From Bacteroidales bacterium (GTDB lineage Bacteria; Bacteroidota; Bacteroidia; Bacteroidales; Muribaculaceae), in contig JAAVFI010000062.1 in NCBI GenBank assembly GCA_014800815.1, forward strand, positions 1 to 64,000: a DNA stretch of 64,000 bases. Direction: 5' to 3'. The notes below the pieces were generated by a model. The model did not search any database, had not been told where the DNA came from, and was given only the letters and a program-made list of their open reading frames with translations. The first letter of the stretch is position 1, and every line of letters starts with the position of its first letter. Both the position numbers and the translations under genes were made by a program. Of the stretch, positions 1 to 8,883 are shown in pieces.

Positions 1-115
1 TGCCGCGAAGATAGTATGCACGAGGTGGGATGTGTGCGGGTAGATGTCGAGGGGCGGGGAAATGCTCCTACGCTCTCAGGCGTAGACTCAGCCATGAATG
101 GGCGGACCGTGGGTG
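1..115 (-). pseudogene. Broken 5' end of a second copy of the 42183-43025 gene
   Basis: This stretch matches about 42910-43017, the start region of the minus-strand gene at 42183-43025. Shared blocks include GGGATGTGTGCGGGTAGATG, GGCGGGGAAATG and GCGTAGACTCAGCCATGAAT. In the frame that encodes SWLSLR in the downstream copy, this copy also reads SWLSLR but then meets a stop, so it is decayed or cut. The rest would lie left of the window. As at 43 kb, the remnant sits just upstream of a plus-strand promoter and a secreted-protein gene, so the whole divergent unit seems to have been duplicated. Confidence 0.6.
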
Positions 116-153
116 CCTTATGTCTAATAGATATTCAAATTTTAATGCACAGA

Positions 154-185
154 TTTGTCTAAATCAAAATTAATCAATAACTTTG
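154..185 (+). promoter_or_regulatory. Bacteroidetes-type promoter for the 192-511 RNA and/or the 596 operon
   Basis: TTTG at 154-157, a 20-base spacer and TAACTTTG at 178-185 match the Bacteroidetes sigma consensus exactly. Transcription should start near 190-193, about 400 bases before the first open frame, leaving a long leader that holds the structured element at 285-475. Confidence 0.75.
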
Positions 186-191
186 CATTGC

Positions 192-511
192 CGACCAGCC
201 CAAGTCCACGCCAATTATGGTCGAGGGTATGAGGGTGGGACGGCAGAACATTTATTGAAGAGCGTTTATCAGCGCTGATTCTTGACTACCGGAGATTCTC
301 GCAAAATTTCATTTAGATGTCAGGGATTGAGCAGCGGTAGATGCCCGTAGGTATGTACACTCAGCATCGGCTGTTCCTGTGAAGGAATTAGCCGTATAGT
401 ATGCGTATACATATTGGCGTGGGCTTCTTCGTTGCCGTCCGACATCTAAAGGCAATGCGAGAAGCCTCCGGTAGTAGGACGGTAACGGTACAGATTCCCG
501 CGCTTTTCTTC
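192..511 (+). ncRNA. Candidate structured RNA: long imperfect hairpin at 285-475
   Basis: No convincing coding frame is seen here. From 285 to 475 the two halves pair in steps as one extended hairpin: 285-294 with 466-475 (10 bp), 296-302 with 457-463 (7 bp), 312-321 with 441-450 (10 bp), 331-336 with 430-435 (6 bp, one G-U), 343-346 with 421-424, 352-357 with 408-413, 364-367 with 401-404, 368-372 with 390-394, and 374-377 with 384-387 around a 6-base loop. An outer pairing of 257-261 with 507-511 is possible, and the 3' side ends in a T-rich stretch at 504-512. The shape recalls 6S RNA, but I recognise no family sequence. It could instead be a structured leader of the downstream operon. Confidence 0.55.
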
Positions 512-595
512 TTATAAACCAATATTATTCACGCCGACGAGAGGAAGACCGAGGCACAATACTAACCATGAAACGTCTATAATTCATCAATCGCT

Positions 596-1048
596 ATGCG
601 TAAATTACTTCTTACAACACTTTTGCTTTCTGCGCTCCTCACGATGAGAGGTGGAGATTATCTGATTTTGTATACGAAATCAGGTGAAACAATAGGGTTC
701 AGACTCGAGGATAAACCAGTAATGGAGTTTGCGGACTCTACCGTAACTATAGGTAACCGTCATTTCACGTTTGACGAATGTGACAAATATATTATAGGGA
801 CAGAAGACCAACTCGGTATCATGAGTCCTGAAATCGAAAGGATTCCGATAGTCAACTCCGACGGCACCATAGTGCTCCCCGGAATTCTGAGTGCTGACGA
901 CATCAGTATCTATGATACCAAAGGTGTACGCTACCCTGTAAGATCCACAATTACGGGAGATAATACTACGATTGACTGCAGTATGCTGACATCGGGAATA
1001 TATCTGCTTACAGCAGAGGGGCATACCTTAAAATTCGCCAAACGATGA
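596..1048 (+). CDS. Small secreted protein with T9SS-like C-terminal tail
   Basis: 150 residues. An N-terminal hydrophobic signal (about residues 1-19) is followed by a short beta-rich segment of the form seen at the start of many Bacteroidetes surface proteins (LILYTKSGETIGF, then VMEFADSTVTI). The C-terminal 45 residues (ISIYDTKGVRY, then SGIYLLTAEGHTLKF) resemble the sorting or anchoring tails of Por-type secreted proteins. It is the first gene of a five-gene run and overlaps the next by 4 bases (ATGA), so they are probably translated together. No function can be named. Confidence 0.7.
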   Translation: MRKLLLTTLLLSALLTMRGGDYLILYTKSGETIGFRLEDKPVMEFADSTVTIGNRHFTFDECDKYIIGTEDQLGIMSPEIERIPIVNSDGTIVLPGILSADDISIYDTKGVRYPVRSTITGDNTTIDCSMLTSGIYLLTAEGHTLKFAKR

Positions 1049-3171
1049 AAAAGATAACGGTAATATTCATAATTGTGCTGACGGCAATTACAGCCTTTGC
1101 CGACAATAATCCCGTGCTTGTATTCCGAAAAGACGGCAGTGTGGATATATTGAGCACAGATAGTCTGAAACGTATCGAATGCTCAATGGCAGATGCAGAC
1201 GGTAATTTGACAGACAAGGTGACAGATCAGATCTTTGTTCTGCCTGACAAGCATATTTCGATACCTGTAGCTGATATTGACAGTGTGGTATTCGGATTCC
1301 GTTCGTCAGTGATACCGAAGACCGGTGCTCGCAGGATTTCAGAAGAGGAAATCGGATATATAAGTTCTTTTGACGGAAAGATATTGCGCTACAGGTCTAC
1401 CGCACCTGCCGGAATAATTCCGCCTAAGGGCAGCAAGATATACTACGATGCTTTTGCGGAAGTTCTACCCTACGGCCTGTGTGCGGAGGTCAGTTCGGTG
1501 AGCGTTGATGCTGCGGGCTATGCAGTAGAGATTAAAGACTTAGCTCCCTCTGAAGTATTTGATGAGTATTTCGTATCAGGCAATTTTGAGCTGAGTATGC
1601 CTGCCCCACAAGCATCGGATAAACGCCGTACGAACTTGAGCGATATTAAAGATGGCTTGCCATTCAACATCAATACCGATGTAGTAGACGTATCGGCAAA
1701 AGGCATTGTAAAATTGCGCTTTGAAAATCTTGTGGCATCCGTACTTACGGGATATTACTCGGCCGATATATTTCTTGAGGGCGGCATAGAGGTAGAAGCA
1801 GATCTATATTACCCAAAACCTATAAAAAAGGAATTTGAATCCGCACCAATCCGATTATTTCAAGGAACTATCGGAGGAGTACTCTATCCGTCTCTTAACA
1901 TGTACCTTTTTGCAGATATTGAAGCGAGCTGTTCGTTGGGATTGAACTTAGAGCGCAGCATAGGTCTCCACTATCGTTGGGTCAACAATAAAGGTGATAT
2001 AAAAATAGAACAGATACGCGATGAGGAAACAGGTTCGGCCATGGAACACACAGACAAGGCCACTACAGATCTGCTTCTTTCCGGCAATATACACTTAGGA
2101 GTAGAGCCAGAGATCTGTATCAATACCCTATTTAATGCTGCGGGAGCAGGCATCACGGCCAAAACAGGCCCGGAGCTCTCTGCTGAATTCGGGCTTGAGA
2201 CACTCAACGATCTTTCAGAAGAATATAATCCTATTCTATACTCGAAGGCTTTCATCGATCTGTGCCTGCTCACCAAATTAGAGACTTATGCATACACCTT
2301 CAACCGTGAATCAAAGATACCGCTACCTTTTGAGGGAGAGATAAGGGCTTTTAATCATCGCTGGGATCTCCTGCCAAAATTGGTATCGATGGCCGCAAGA
2401 ATGTGTTCGACACCTGAAGCCGGAGTGCCTTATTCGCGAGAGCAGGTGATACAGGTAGCTACTTCGACCGATACACCGATAGCTCATGACCTCCCTATAG
2501 GATTTGAAGTAGTCAACGAGGCCAACGGAGAAGTTGCAGCAGAAATATTTACGGGCGAGACCATTGCCGCAGAAGTTGATACGATCCAGGGATTTGTAGG
2601 AGAAGTACCGTTTATAAATCAAGACGCGATAGGATTTGTAGCACGACCCGTAGTGAAATATTCCGACAAGATTGTGAAGTGTGCACCGACCGATATAATG
2701 GAAGGCGGAAAGATACAGCAGGTTTTCGCTACTCTTTGTTCTTCGCGAGCATATTTTGTGGGTGGTGCTCCTATAATCGGCCAATTGACAAGTGGTAATA
2801 CTACTTTTATAGTAGGAAATCAGATGCCAATTGCCATACCGAATCCTGCTTTCAAAAATAAGCGAACAGCCAAGGTACTCTCTTTCATAGAGTCACAGGG
2901 ATCGATAGCAGGCGGTTCGTCGGCAAGTATCTTCGGAGACTGGAACGGCATTTACGGCGATATGGAGATTCAGCTCAGTCTGCGAACAGACGGAACGGCA
3001 ACTTATAATGGAGAACAGGCAAAAATGCAACTAAACATTCCTCAAAGCGGAGTTGTACTACTGACGTTTGATGACGGCAGGACTCTCTTAATAGAAATAA
3101 TAGGGGTAAATGCCGAATCTCTACAAATATCATTCAGAACAACCAACGATATAATAACATTAACAAGATGA
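1045..3171 (+). CDS. Large secreted protein of unknown function
   Basis: 708 residues with a signal peptide (about 1-19). Residues 22-80 carry the beta motif common in Bacteroidetes surface proteins (VLVFRKDGSVDILSTDSL). The middle is long, beta-rich and unrecognised. The last ~75 residues (WNGIYGDMEIQLSLRTDGTATY, interrupted here only for identification as residues near 635-655) look lipocalin-like, echoing the C-terminal halves of the three downstream paralogs. It overlaps both neighbours by 4 bases, which suggests one translationally coupled unit and perhaps one surface assembly. The function is unknown. Confidence 0.7.
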   Translation: MKKITVIFIIVLTAITAFADNNPVLVFRKDGSVDILSTDSLKRIECSMADADGNLTDKVTDQIFVLPDKHISIPVADIDSVVFGFRSSVIPKTGARRISEEEIGYISSFDGKILRYRSTAPAGIIPPKGSKIYYDAFAEVLPYGLCAEVSSVSVDAAGYAVEIKDLAPSEVFDEYFVSGNFELSMPAPQASDKRRTNLSDIKDGLPFNINTDVVDVSAKGIVKLRFENLVASVLTGYYSADIFLEGGIEVEADLYYPKPIKKEFESAPIRLFQGTIGGVLYPSLNMYLFADIEASCSLGLNLERSIGLHYRWVNNKGDIKIEQIRDEETGSAMEHTDKATTDLLLSGNIHLGVEPEICINTLFNAAGAGITAKTGPELSAEFGLETLNDLSEEYNPILYSKAFIDLCLLTKLETYAYTFNRESKIPLPFEGEIRAFNHRWDLLPKLVSMAARMCSTPEAGVPYSREQVIQVATSTDTPIAHDLPIGFEVVNEANGEVAAEIFTGETIAAEVDTIQGFVGEVPFINQDAIGFVARPVVKYSDKIVKCAPTDIMEGGKIQQVFATLCSSRAYFVGGAPIIGQLTSGNTTFIVGNQMPIAIPNPAFKNKRTAKVLSFIESQGSIAGGSSASIFGDWNGIYGDMEIQLSLRTDGTATYNGEQAKMQLNIPQSGVVLLTFDDGRTLLIEIIGVNAESLQISFRTTNDIITLTR

Positions 3172-3794
3172 AGAGATATATCATAGCTTTTGCCTGCATA
3201 GTAATGTCGCTTGCAGGGCTTGCGCAAACGGGATATCAAGTGGCTCTTATAAATACGGCGACAGGAGAGCCTCGCGCACATGAAACTGTGAGTGTATCCG
3301 TAGAGATAACGGATGCGGAGGGCGGCTCGATTTTCTCCGGCTCGCAAAACGCTACGAGCAATGAATTCGGTATAATATCGCTGTCGGTAGGGTCTGAAAG
3401 TACTTTCGACAAGGTGGATTGGAACAAGCTGCCGCTGTATATTTCGGCAACTGTAGACGGTGTGCTTATCGGCAAGACTCAAATCCTGACTGTGCCCGTG
3501 GCTGAATATGCAAAGCGGACGGGAGTACTTACCCCTGATATTCTTTGCTCGAAGACGTGGAGTGATGGAGAGGGAACGAGATTTTCATTCACAAAGTCGG
3601 GAGGCGGATATTATAGTAATTCGACTTCTTATGGATCGATAGGTTCGTGGTGCATTGAAGGAAATGTTATATTTCTTGACATTCCTAATTGGATACGTGA
3701 CGGACAATCGGAAGGTCGGATTCAAATGAGCTTAATATATTGTGCTACAAAAAATATATTATCGGACTTTCATAATGGTATATTTTATAAATAA
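3168..3794 (+). CDS. Secreted paralog 1 of 3: conserved N-domain, variable C-domain
   Basis: 208 residues with a signal peptide (1-19). Residues 21-125 match a Bacteroidetes domain I recognise from secreted proteins: GYQVALINTATGEP, FGIISLSVG, FDKVDWNKLPLYISATVDG, TVPVAEYAKRTG (compare the family pattern with FSSIDW, GPYFLKVEVD and LLSVPYALYAKTA). Residues 130-208 are a separate beta domain (CSKTW, FTKSGGGYY, GSWCIEGNVIFLD) resembling lipocalin-like folds. The start is fixed by the ATGA overlap with the upstream gene. The stop is directly followed by the ATG of paralog 2. Confidence 0.75.
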   Translation: MKRYIIAFACIVMSLAGLAQTGYQVALINTATGEPRAHETVSVSVEITDAEGGSIFSGSQNATSNEFGIISLSVGSESTFDKVDWNKLPLYISATVDGVLIGKTQILTVPVAEYAKRTGVLTPDILCSKTWSDGEGTRFSFTKSGGGYYSNSTSYGSIGSWCIEGNVIFLDIPNWIRDGQSEGRIQMSLIYCATKNILSDFHNGIFYK

Positions 3795-4403
3795 ATGAAG
3801 AGATATATTATAACTATTGCCTGCATAGTAATGTCGCTTGCAGGGCTTGCGCAAACGGGATATCAAGTGGCTCTTATAAATACGGCGACGGGAGAGCCTC
3901 GCGCACATGAAACTGTGAGTGTATCCGTAGAGATAACCGATGCTGCCGGCGGCTCTATTTACTCCGGCTCGCAGAACGCTACGAGCAATGAATTCGGTAT
4001 AATATCGCTGTCGGTAGGGTCTGAAAGTACTTTCGACAAGGTGGATTGGAACAAGCTGCCGCTGTATATTTCGGCAACTGTCGACGGTGTGCTTATCGGC
4101 AAGACTCAAATTCTGACTGTGCCCGTGGCTGAATATGCAAAGCGGACGGGGGTGCTTACGCCTGATATTCTTTGCTCGAAGACGTGGAGTGGAGGTGGTA
4201 CAACTTTTACATTCTTTAAATCCGGAAGTGGCATACGTAGAGTGGATAATTTTGGCAGTTCGTTTAGTAATTCGTTGACATGGTGGATAGAAGGTAATAT
4301 TGTTTTCTATGATTCACCGGGAGCAGAAACCCAAAAGTACTTAATATATAGTGCTTCAAAAAATTTATTATCAGACCAATATGAAGGTAGATTCTTTAAA
4401 TAA
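3795..4403 (+). CDS. Secreted paralog 2 of 3
   Basis: 202 residues. The first ~130 residues, from signal peptide through the AEYAKRTGVLTPDILCSKTW segment, are almost identical to paralog 1 in protein and DNA. After that the sequence diverges (FFKSGSGIRRV, TWWIEGNIVFYDS) while keeping the spacing of the beta domain and an aromatic C-terminus (RFFK). The ATG directly abuts the TAA of paralog 1, and one base separates the stop from paralog 3. The sharp identity break suggests recent duplication with selection or exchange acting on the C-terminal module. Confidence 0.75.
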   Translation: MKRYIITIACIVMSLAGLAQTGYQVALINTATGEPRAHETVSVSVEITDAAGGSIYSGSQNATSNEFGIISLSVGSESTFDKVDWNKLPLYISATVDGVLIGKTQILTVPVAEYAKRTGVLTPDILCSKTWSGGGTTFTFFKSGSGIRRVDNFGSSFSNSLTWWIEGNIVFYDSPGAETQKYLIYSASKNLLSDQYEGRFFK

Positions 4404-4404
4404 G

Positions 4405-5028
4405 ATGAAAAGGCATATTATAGCTATTGCCTGCATGTTGACGTCGCTTGTAGGGGTTGCGCAAACGGGATATCAAGTGGCTCTTATAAATACGGCGACG
4501 GGTGAGCCTCGCGCACATGAAACTGTGAGTGTATCCGTAGAGATAACCGATGCTGCCGGCGGCTCTATTTACACCGGCTCACAGAGCGCTACGAGCAATG
4601 AATTCGGTATAATATCGCTGTCGGTAGGGTCTGAAAGTACTTTCGACAAGGTGGACTGGAACAAGCTGCCGCTGTATATTTCCGCTACTGTAGACGGTGT
4701 ACTTATCGGCAAAACTCAAATTCTGACTGTCCCCGTGGCTGAATATGCGAAGCGAACAGGTGTGCTTACGCCTGATATTCTTTGCTCGAAGACGTGGACT
4801 TCGAGAAGGAGTAAACTTACTTTCAACAAATCCGGAGGTGGCTATCTGGAGGCGAATTATAGTGGATCAATCGTCAAGTGGTGGATTTCCGGCAATATTG
4901 TGCTATATAAAACGTCAAGCCGTACTCATGCAGACGGTAGTGTTGAGCCTCCTCTGGAATCCTATTTAATATATATTCCAGAAGCTAATCTGTTTGCAGA
5001 AGGCTTAGGAGAGGTCTTTTTTCAGTAA
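4405..5028 (+). CDS. Secreted paralog 3 of 3
   Basis: 207 residues from the ATG at 4405. An earlier in-frame ATG at 4351 lies inside paralog 2 and would destroy the signal peptide. The N-terminal ~130 residues repeat those of paralogs 1 and 2. The C-terminal module differs again (LTFNKSGGGYLEANYSG, KWWISGNIVLYKT) and ends in an aromatic residue run (EVFFQ). As the last gene of the operon it is followed by the hairpin-rich region 5029-5362. Ligand or partner unknown. Confidence 0.75.
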   Translation: MKRHIIAIACMLTSLVGVAQTGYQVALINTATGEPRAHETVSVSVEITDAAGGSIYTGSQSATSNEFGIISLSVGSESTFDKVDWNKLPLYISATVDGVLIGKTQILTVPVAEYAKRTGVLTPDILCSKTWTSRRSKLTFNKSGGGYLEANYSGSIVKWWISGNIVLYKTSSRTHADGSVEPPLESYLIYIPEANLFAEGLGEVFFQ

Positions 5029-5362
5029 TGTAAGAATTTAGGTATAATTCCGAAGGTGCAACCTAACAGGCGCCTGAGACTCTTTACCCACGGCATACCA
5101 ATGCATCGCTCAGGTATGCCGTGGGTTACTTTAACCAAACCATTACCTGCGTTGCGAGTTAATCGATGTTCTAAGTCGGACATCACGTAGGTAATCAAGG
5201 AGTTAGCCGCCGTGCACACTGCTGCTAATCAGCGGCCTCATCCTATATATGAGCGATAGTCAGGTGGATAGCTGAGTAAGGGGTGGGGGTGGTGAAGCGG
5301 ACGCGAGAGTCGCGTCTGCAATTGGGATCAGTATGGTAGAGGTATGCCGGGAAAGCGTGCGG
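5029..5362. other. Gene-free spacer with several consecutive hairpins
   Basis: The spacer separates the plus-strand operon from the convergent cdaA. It holds a perfect 14-bp inverted repeat at 5086-5099/5113-5126, a second hairpin at 5142-5152/5185-5195 with an inner 5-bp stem (5165-5169/5180-5184), and a 5-bp GCCGC/GCGGC stem at 5206-5210/5232-5236. No coding frame is convincing. The first hairpin may be a bidirectional terminator; the others are unexplained. Confidence 0.6.
5086..5126. terminator. Probable bidirectional terminator hairpin
   Basis: Perfect 14-bp stem ACCCACGGCATACC/GGTATGCCGTGGGT with a 13-base loop between convergent genes. Only a weak T-stretch follows on either strand. 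Confidence 0.5.
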
Positions 5363-6145
5363 TTATCTCACCGATGTTATGGCTATGGCGTTGAGCTTGT
5401 GCTCGAGTTCGGTGCTGCTTACGCGGGTGGATAGTTTGCCTCGGTGGGCAATGGATATGTTGCCGGTTTCTTCGGAGACAACTACTGCTACGGCATCGGT
5501 GGCTTGGGCTATGCCGAGGGCGGAGCGGTGACGGAGGCCGAGGGTGCGTGGTACGTCGCTGTCGTGGCTCACGGGGAGGATGCAGCCGGCGGCTTCGATG
5601 CGGTTGTGGGCGACTATCATGGCGCCGTCGTGGAGGGGAGAGTTTTTGAAGAAGATGTTTTCGATGAGTCGGGTGTTGACGTTTGCGTCGATGATATCTC
5701 CTGAGGCTGCGTAGGAGTCGAGGGGTATGGTCTGCTCGATGACGATAAGTGCGCCGGTCTTGCTTTTGCTCATGCTCATGCAGGCATATACTATAGGCAT
5801 GACCCATGCAAGGGCTTCGTGGTCGAGGGTTTCGTTGTTGTGGTGGAAGAGTTTACTGAAGAATTTCCACTTCCTTTGCGAACCGAGTTCGACGAGGAAG
5901 CGCTTGATAGGCTCCTGGAAAAGAATCACAAGGATTATCAGTCCGATAGCCATGAATTTATCCAGTATGGTGCCAATGAGGCGCATGTCGAATATTTCGG
6001 ATGCAAGAACCCATACTACTATGAATGCGAGTACTCCATAAAAAATATTTATGGTACCGGACTCTTTCATGAGGCGGTAGATGTAATAGAGCAATACTGC
6101 AAAGAGCAGGATGTCTATGGCGTCTTTTATTCCGAAATCAAACAT
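5363..6145 (-). CDS. cdaA: Membrane diadenylate cyclase CdaA
   Basis: 260 residues. It makes the second messenger c-di-AMP from two ATP at the inner face of the cytoplasmic membrane. Three hydrophobic segments occupy roughly residues 8-80, followed by the DAC domain (about 95-245) with its two hallmark motifs, DGA (SPLHDGAMIV) and RHR (GLRHRSALG). The length matches the CdaA family. It is the last gene of a minus-strand run after folP (15-base gap), a pairing common in Bacteroidetes. Confidence 0.93.
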   Translation of the reverse strand: MFDFGIKDAIDILLFAVLLYYIYRLMKESGTINIFYGVLAFIVVWVLASEIFDMRLIGTILDKFMAIGLIILVILFQEPIKRFLVELGSQRKWKFFSKLFHHNNETLDHEALAWVMPIVYACMSMSKSKTGALIVIEQTIPLDSYAASGDIIDANVNTRLIENIFFKNSPLHDGAMIVAHNRIEAAGCILPVSHDSDVPRTLGLRHRSALGIAQATDAVAVVVSEETGNISIAHRGKLSTRVSSTELEHKLNAIAITSVR

Positions 6146-6160
6146 GGGTTAGAGTATAAG

Positions 6161-7000
6161 TCAGTTATTCAGGCATTTCCACAGGCGCACGGACTGTACG
6201 GCGGCTTCGACGTCGTGTACGCGGAGGATTGATGCGCCGCGGTCGAGGGCGAAAGCTCCCATTACAGCAGTGGCTGTGCCGGCTTCTTCGGATGATATGG
6301 CTAATGTGCGGGTAATCATCGACTTGCGGGAGACGCCCACAAGTATGGGCCGGTGGAGTATTTCGATGGCTTCGAGCTGCGAGAAGAGTTCGAAGTTCTG
6401 CTCGGTGGTCTTGGCGAAACCGAAGCCGGGGTCTACTATGATGTCGGCTACGCCGAGTTCTTCGAGTTCGCCGATGCGGCGGCTGAGTACGTCGATAACG
6501 TCTTGAGTGACACCGCTCGGGTAGTCGGTGAGGCTCTGCATGGTGGCGGGATTTCCGCGCATGTGCATAAGCACGTAAGGGCATCGGAGGGCGGCTACGG
6601 TACTGAACATTTCGGGGTCAAGGAGTCCGCCGGAGATGTCGTTGACGATGTCGGCGCCCCACTCAATGGCATCGCGTGCTACGGAAGCTCTGAAAGTGTC
6701 GACCGATACAGGGACGTCAGGGCCTACTGCACTGCGGATTGCCTCGATACCGAGGCGGAGTCGGCGAGACTCCTCCTCAGCTGAGACATCGTCGGCTCCG
6801 GGCCGCGAAGAGTAGGCGCCGAGGTCGATGATATCGACACCCTGCGCCACCATTTCTGCGGCTCTGGTGCTGATAGTTTGTGAATTTGCTGCGCGCGACG
6901 CCGCATAGAAAGAGTCGGGCGTAACGTTTATTATGCCCATTACCGCCGGCCTGTCGAAGGTCAGCAGACGTCCCTTAATATTAAGCGAAAATTCACGCAT
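6161..7000 (-). CDS. folP: Dihydropteroate synthase
   Basis: 279 residues. It joins p-aminobenzoate to 6-hydroxymethyl-dihydropterin diphosphate in folate synthesis, in the cytoplasm. The TIM-barrel signatures are clear: GIINVTPDSFY near residue 19, DLGAYSSRPGA near 60, DIVNDISGG near 115, and the late VGVSRKSM loop. Length is normal. It lies 7 bases downstream of typA and 15 upstream of cdaA, so all three are probably one transcript. Confidence 0.95.
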   Translation of the reverse strand: MREFSLNIKGRLLTFDRPAVMGIINVTPDSFYAASRAANSQTISTRAAEMVAQGVDIIDLGAYSSRPGADDVSAEEESRRLRLGIEAIRSAVGPDVPVSVDTFRASVARDAIEWGADIVNDISGGLLDPEMFSTVAALRCPYVLMHMRGNPATMQSLTDYPSGVTQDVIDVLSRRIGELEELGVADIIVDPGFGFAKTTEQNFELFSQLEAIEILHRPILVGVSRKSMITRTLAISSEEAGTATAVMGAFALDRGASILRVHDVEAAVQSVRLWKCLNN

Positions 7001-7007
7001 GGCAGTA

Positions 7008-8807
7008 TCAGGAGCGGTTGGCGCGCTTGCGTTCGGTTTCGTCGAGAATAATCTTGCGGAGACGGATGTGGTGAGGGGTAACCTCTACATATTCGTCTTC
7101 CTTGATGTACTCGAGGGCTTCTTCGAGGCTGAATACCACGGGGGGTACGATGCGGGCCTTGTCGTCGGCACCCGAAGCGCGCATGTTGGTGAGCTTCTTG
7201 CTCTTGGTTACATTTACAGGGATATCGTTGTCTTTGGCATTCTCGCCTACGACCTGACCTGCATATACCTCTTCCTGGGGGAAGATGAAGAAGCGGCCGC
7301 GGTCCTGGAGTTTGTCGATAGCGTAAGCGTAGGCAGTACCCGACTCGATAGCGATAAGAGAGCCGTTGGTACGACGCTCGATATCGCCTTTCCAGGGCTG
7401 ATATTCGAGGAAGCGGTGTGCCATAATAGCCTCGCCTGCCGAAGCTGTAAGGAGGTTGCTGCGGAGGCCGATGATACCGCGTGAAGGTATCTGGAATTCG
7501 AGGTGAACGCGGTCGTTCTTGGCATTCATCGACACGAGGTCGCCCTTGCGGCGTGTAACCATATCAATCATTTTCGAAGAGTATTCTTCGGGGACGTTGA
7601 TAGTGAGAAGTTCGACGGGTTCGCACTTGCGTCCGTCAATCTCTTTGATAATAACCTGAGGCTGACCTACCTGGAGTTCGTAGCCCTCGCGACGCATCGT
7701 CTCGATAAGCACTGACAGGTGGAGCACACCACGACCGTAGACAATCCAGCAGTCTTCGCGCTCGCCTTTGAGCACGCGTAGGGCAAGGTTGCGGTCGAGC
7801 TCGGCAGTAAGACGGTCGCCGACGTGGCGGGATGTTACATACTTGCCGTCCTTGCCGAAGAAGGGAGAGTCGTTGATAGTGAAGGTCATCGACATGGTGG
7901 GTTCGTCGATAGCGATTCGGGGGAGGGGTTCGGGATTGTCGTATAGAGTTACGGTGTCGCCGATTTCGAAGCCTTCGAGACCGATGATAGCGCAGATATC
8001 TCCGTTGCCAACCGACTCCACTTTCTTGCGGCCCATGCCTTCGAAGGTGTGAAGTTCTTTGATGCGCTGGCGCGAAACTGTGCCGTCCTTGCGGCAGAGA
8101 CCGATTTCCATGCCTTCACGCAGTTCTCCGCGGTGTACACGGCCAATGGCGATACGGCCTACATACTTGGAGTAGTCGAGCGAGGTGATGAGGAGCTGAG
8201 GGTCGCCGGGGTTTTCTGCCGGACCGGGGATGCTCTCGATAATAGTGTCGAGGAGGGGGCAGATATTGTCGGAGGGAGTATTTACGTCGGTGCTCATCCA
8301 GCCCTGCTTTGCAGAGCCGTAGAGTGTGGGGAAGTCGAGCTGATCTTCGGTAGCGTCGAGGCTGAACATGAGGTCGAAGACCATTTCCTGCACTTCCTCA
8401 GGGCGGCAGTTGGGTTTGTCTACCTTGTTGATAACGACAACGGGTTTGAGACCCATTTCAATAGCTTTCTGAAGCACGAAGCGAGTCTGAGGCATAGGGC
8501 CTTCGAAAGCGTCGACGAGGAGGAGGCAGCCGTCGGCCATGTTGAGGACTCGCTCCACTTCGCCACCAAAGTCGGCGTGTCCCGGAGTGTCGATTATATT
8601 GATTTTGTAGCCCTTGTAGTCAATGGATACGTTCTTGGAGAGAATTGTGATACCTCTCTCGCGTTCGAGGTCGTTGTTGTCAAGGATGAGTTCGCCTGTC
8701 TTCTGGTTCTCGCGAAAGAGATTGCCGGCGAGGAGCATTTTGTCGACGAGGGTTGTCTTGCCGTGGTCGACGTGAGCGATAATCGCTACATTACGAATTT
8801 TCTGCAT
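7008..8807 (-). CDS. typA: Ribosome-associated GTPase TypA/BipA
   Basis: 599 residues, a translational GTPase that binds the ribosome and aids assembly and stress adaptation. The G-domain motifs are present: HVDHGKTT (G1, residues ~10-17), RGITI (G2), [12 protein letters not shown] (G3) and NKVD (G4). They are followed by EF-G-like domains and the TypA-specific C-terminal domain. The length is usual. A hairpin at 8834-8869 separates it from the gene upstream. Confidence 0.95.
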   Translation of the reverse strand: MQKIRNVAIIAHVDHGKTTLVDKMLLAGNLFRENQKTGELILDNNDLERERGITILSKNVSIDYKGYKINIIDTPGHADFGGEVERVLNMADGCLLLVDAFEGPMPQTRFVLQKAIEMGLKPVVVINKVDKPNCRPEEVQEMVFDLMFSLDATEDQLDFPTLYGSAKQGWMSTDVNTPSDNICPLLDTIIESIPGPAENPGDPQLLITSLDYSKYVGRIAIGRVHRGELREGMEIGLCRKDGTVSRQRIKELHTFEGMGRKKVESVGNGDICAIIGLEGFEIGDTVTLYDNPEPLPRIAIDEPTMSMTFTINDSPFFGKDGKYVTSRHVGDRLTAELDRNLALRVLKGEREDCWIVYGRGVLHLSVLIETMRREGYELQVGQPQVIIKEIDGRKCEPVELLTINVPEEYSSKMIDMVTRRKGDLVSMNAKNDRVHLEFQIPSRGIIGLRSNLLTASAGEAIMAHRFLEYQPWKGDIERRTNGSLIAIESGTAYAYAIDKLQDRGRFFIFPQEEVYAGQVVGENAKDNDIPVNVTKSKKLTNMRASGADDKARIVPPVVFSLEEALEYIKEDEYVEVTPHHIRLRKIILDETERKRANRS

Positions 8808-8833
8808 ACGCTATCGGAATATTTGTCTTAATG

Positions 8834-8869
8834 CGACAAAGGGCGAATCGTTGAGAATTCGCCCTGTCG
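8834..8869 (-). terminator. Hairpin terminator after the TapB-like gene
   Basis: CGACA and GGGCGAAT (8834-8848) pair with ATTCGCCC and TGTCG (8857-8869) with a 2-base bulge. It lies 14 bases beyond the stop of the 8884-9633 gene. No T-tract follows on the minus strand. Confidence 0.55.
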
Positions 8870-8883
8870 TGACTAAGTTTACC

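Larger units (their letters stand above)
3168..4800 (+). repeat. Three tandem ~390-base near-identical gene starts
   Basis: The first ~385-395 bases of the genes at 3168, 3795 and 4405 are near-identical at DNA level, with shared runs up to the codons for CSKTW. The remaining ~220 bases of each gene are only loosely alike. Such direct repeats can support recombination or gene conversion between copies. Confidence 0.85.

Noticed and set aside
192..511. RNase P RNA, tmRNA or SRP RNA
   Set aside because: None of their hallmark sequences is visible; only the overall rod shape is 6S-like, so no family name is given.
4351..4404. Earlier ATG for secreted paralog 3
   Set aside because: It lies inside paralog 2 and adds residues before a clean signal peptide; ATG 4405 matches the other paralogs.
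8049..8831. Long open frames opposite typA, nadC, the FAD dehydrogenase and guaA
   Set aside because: They mirror strongly coding genes of high GC and lack family motifs or sensible starts; they are shadow frames.
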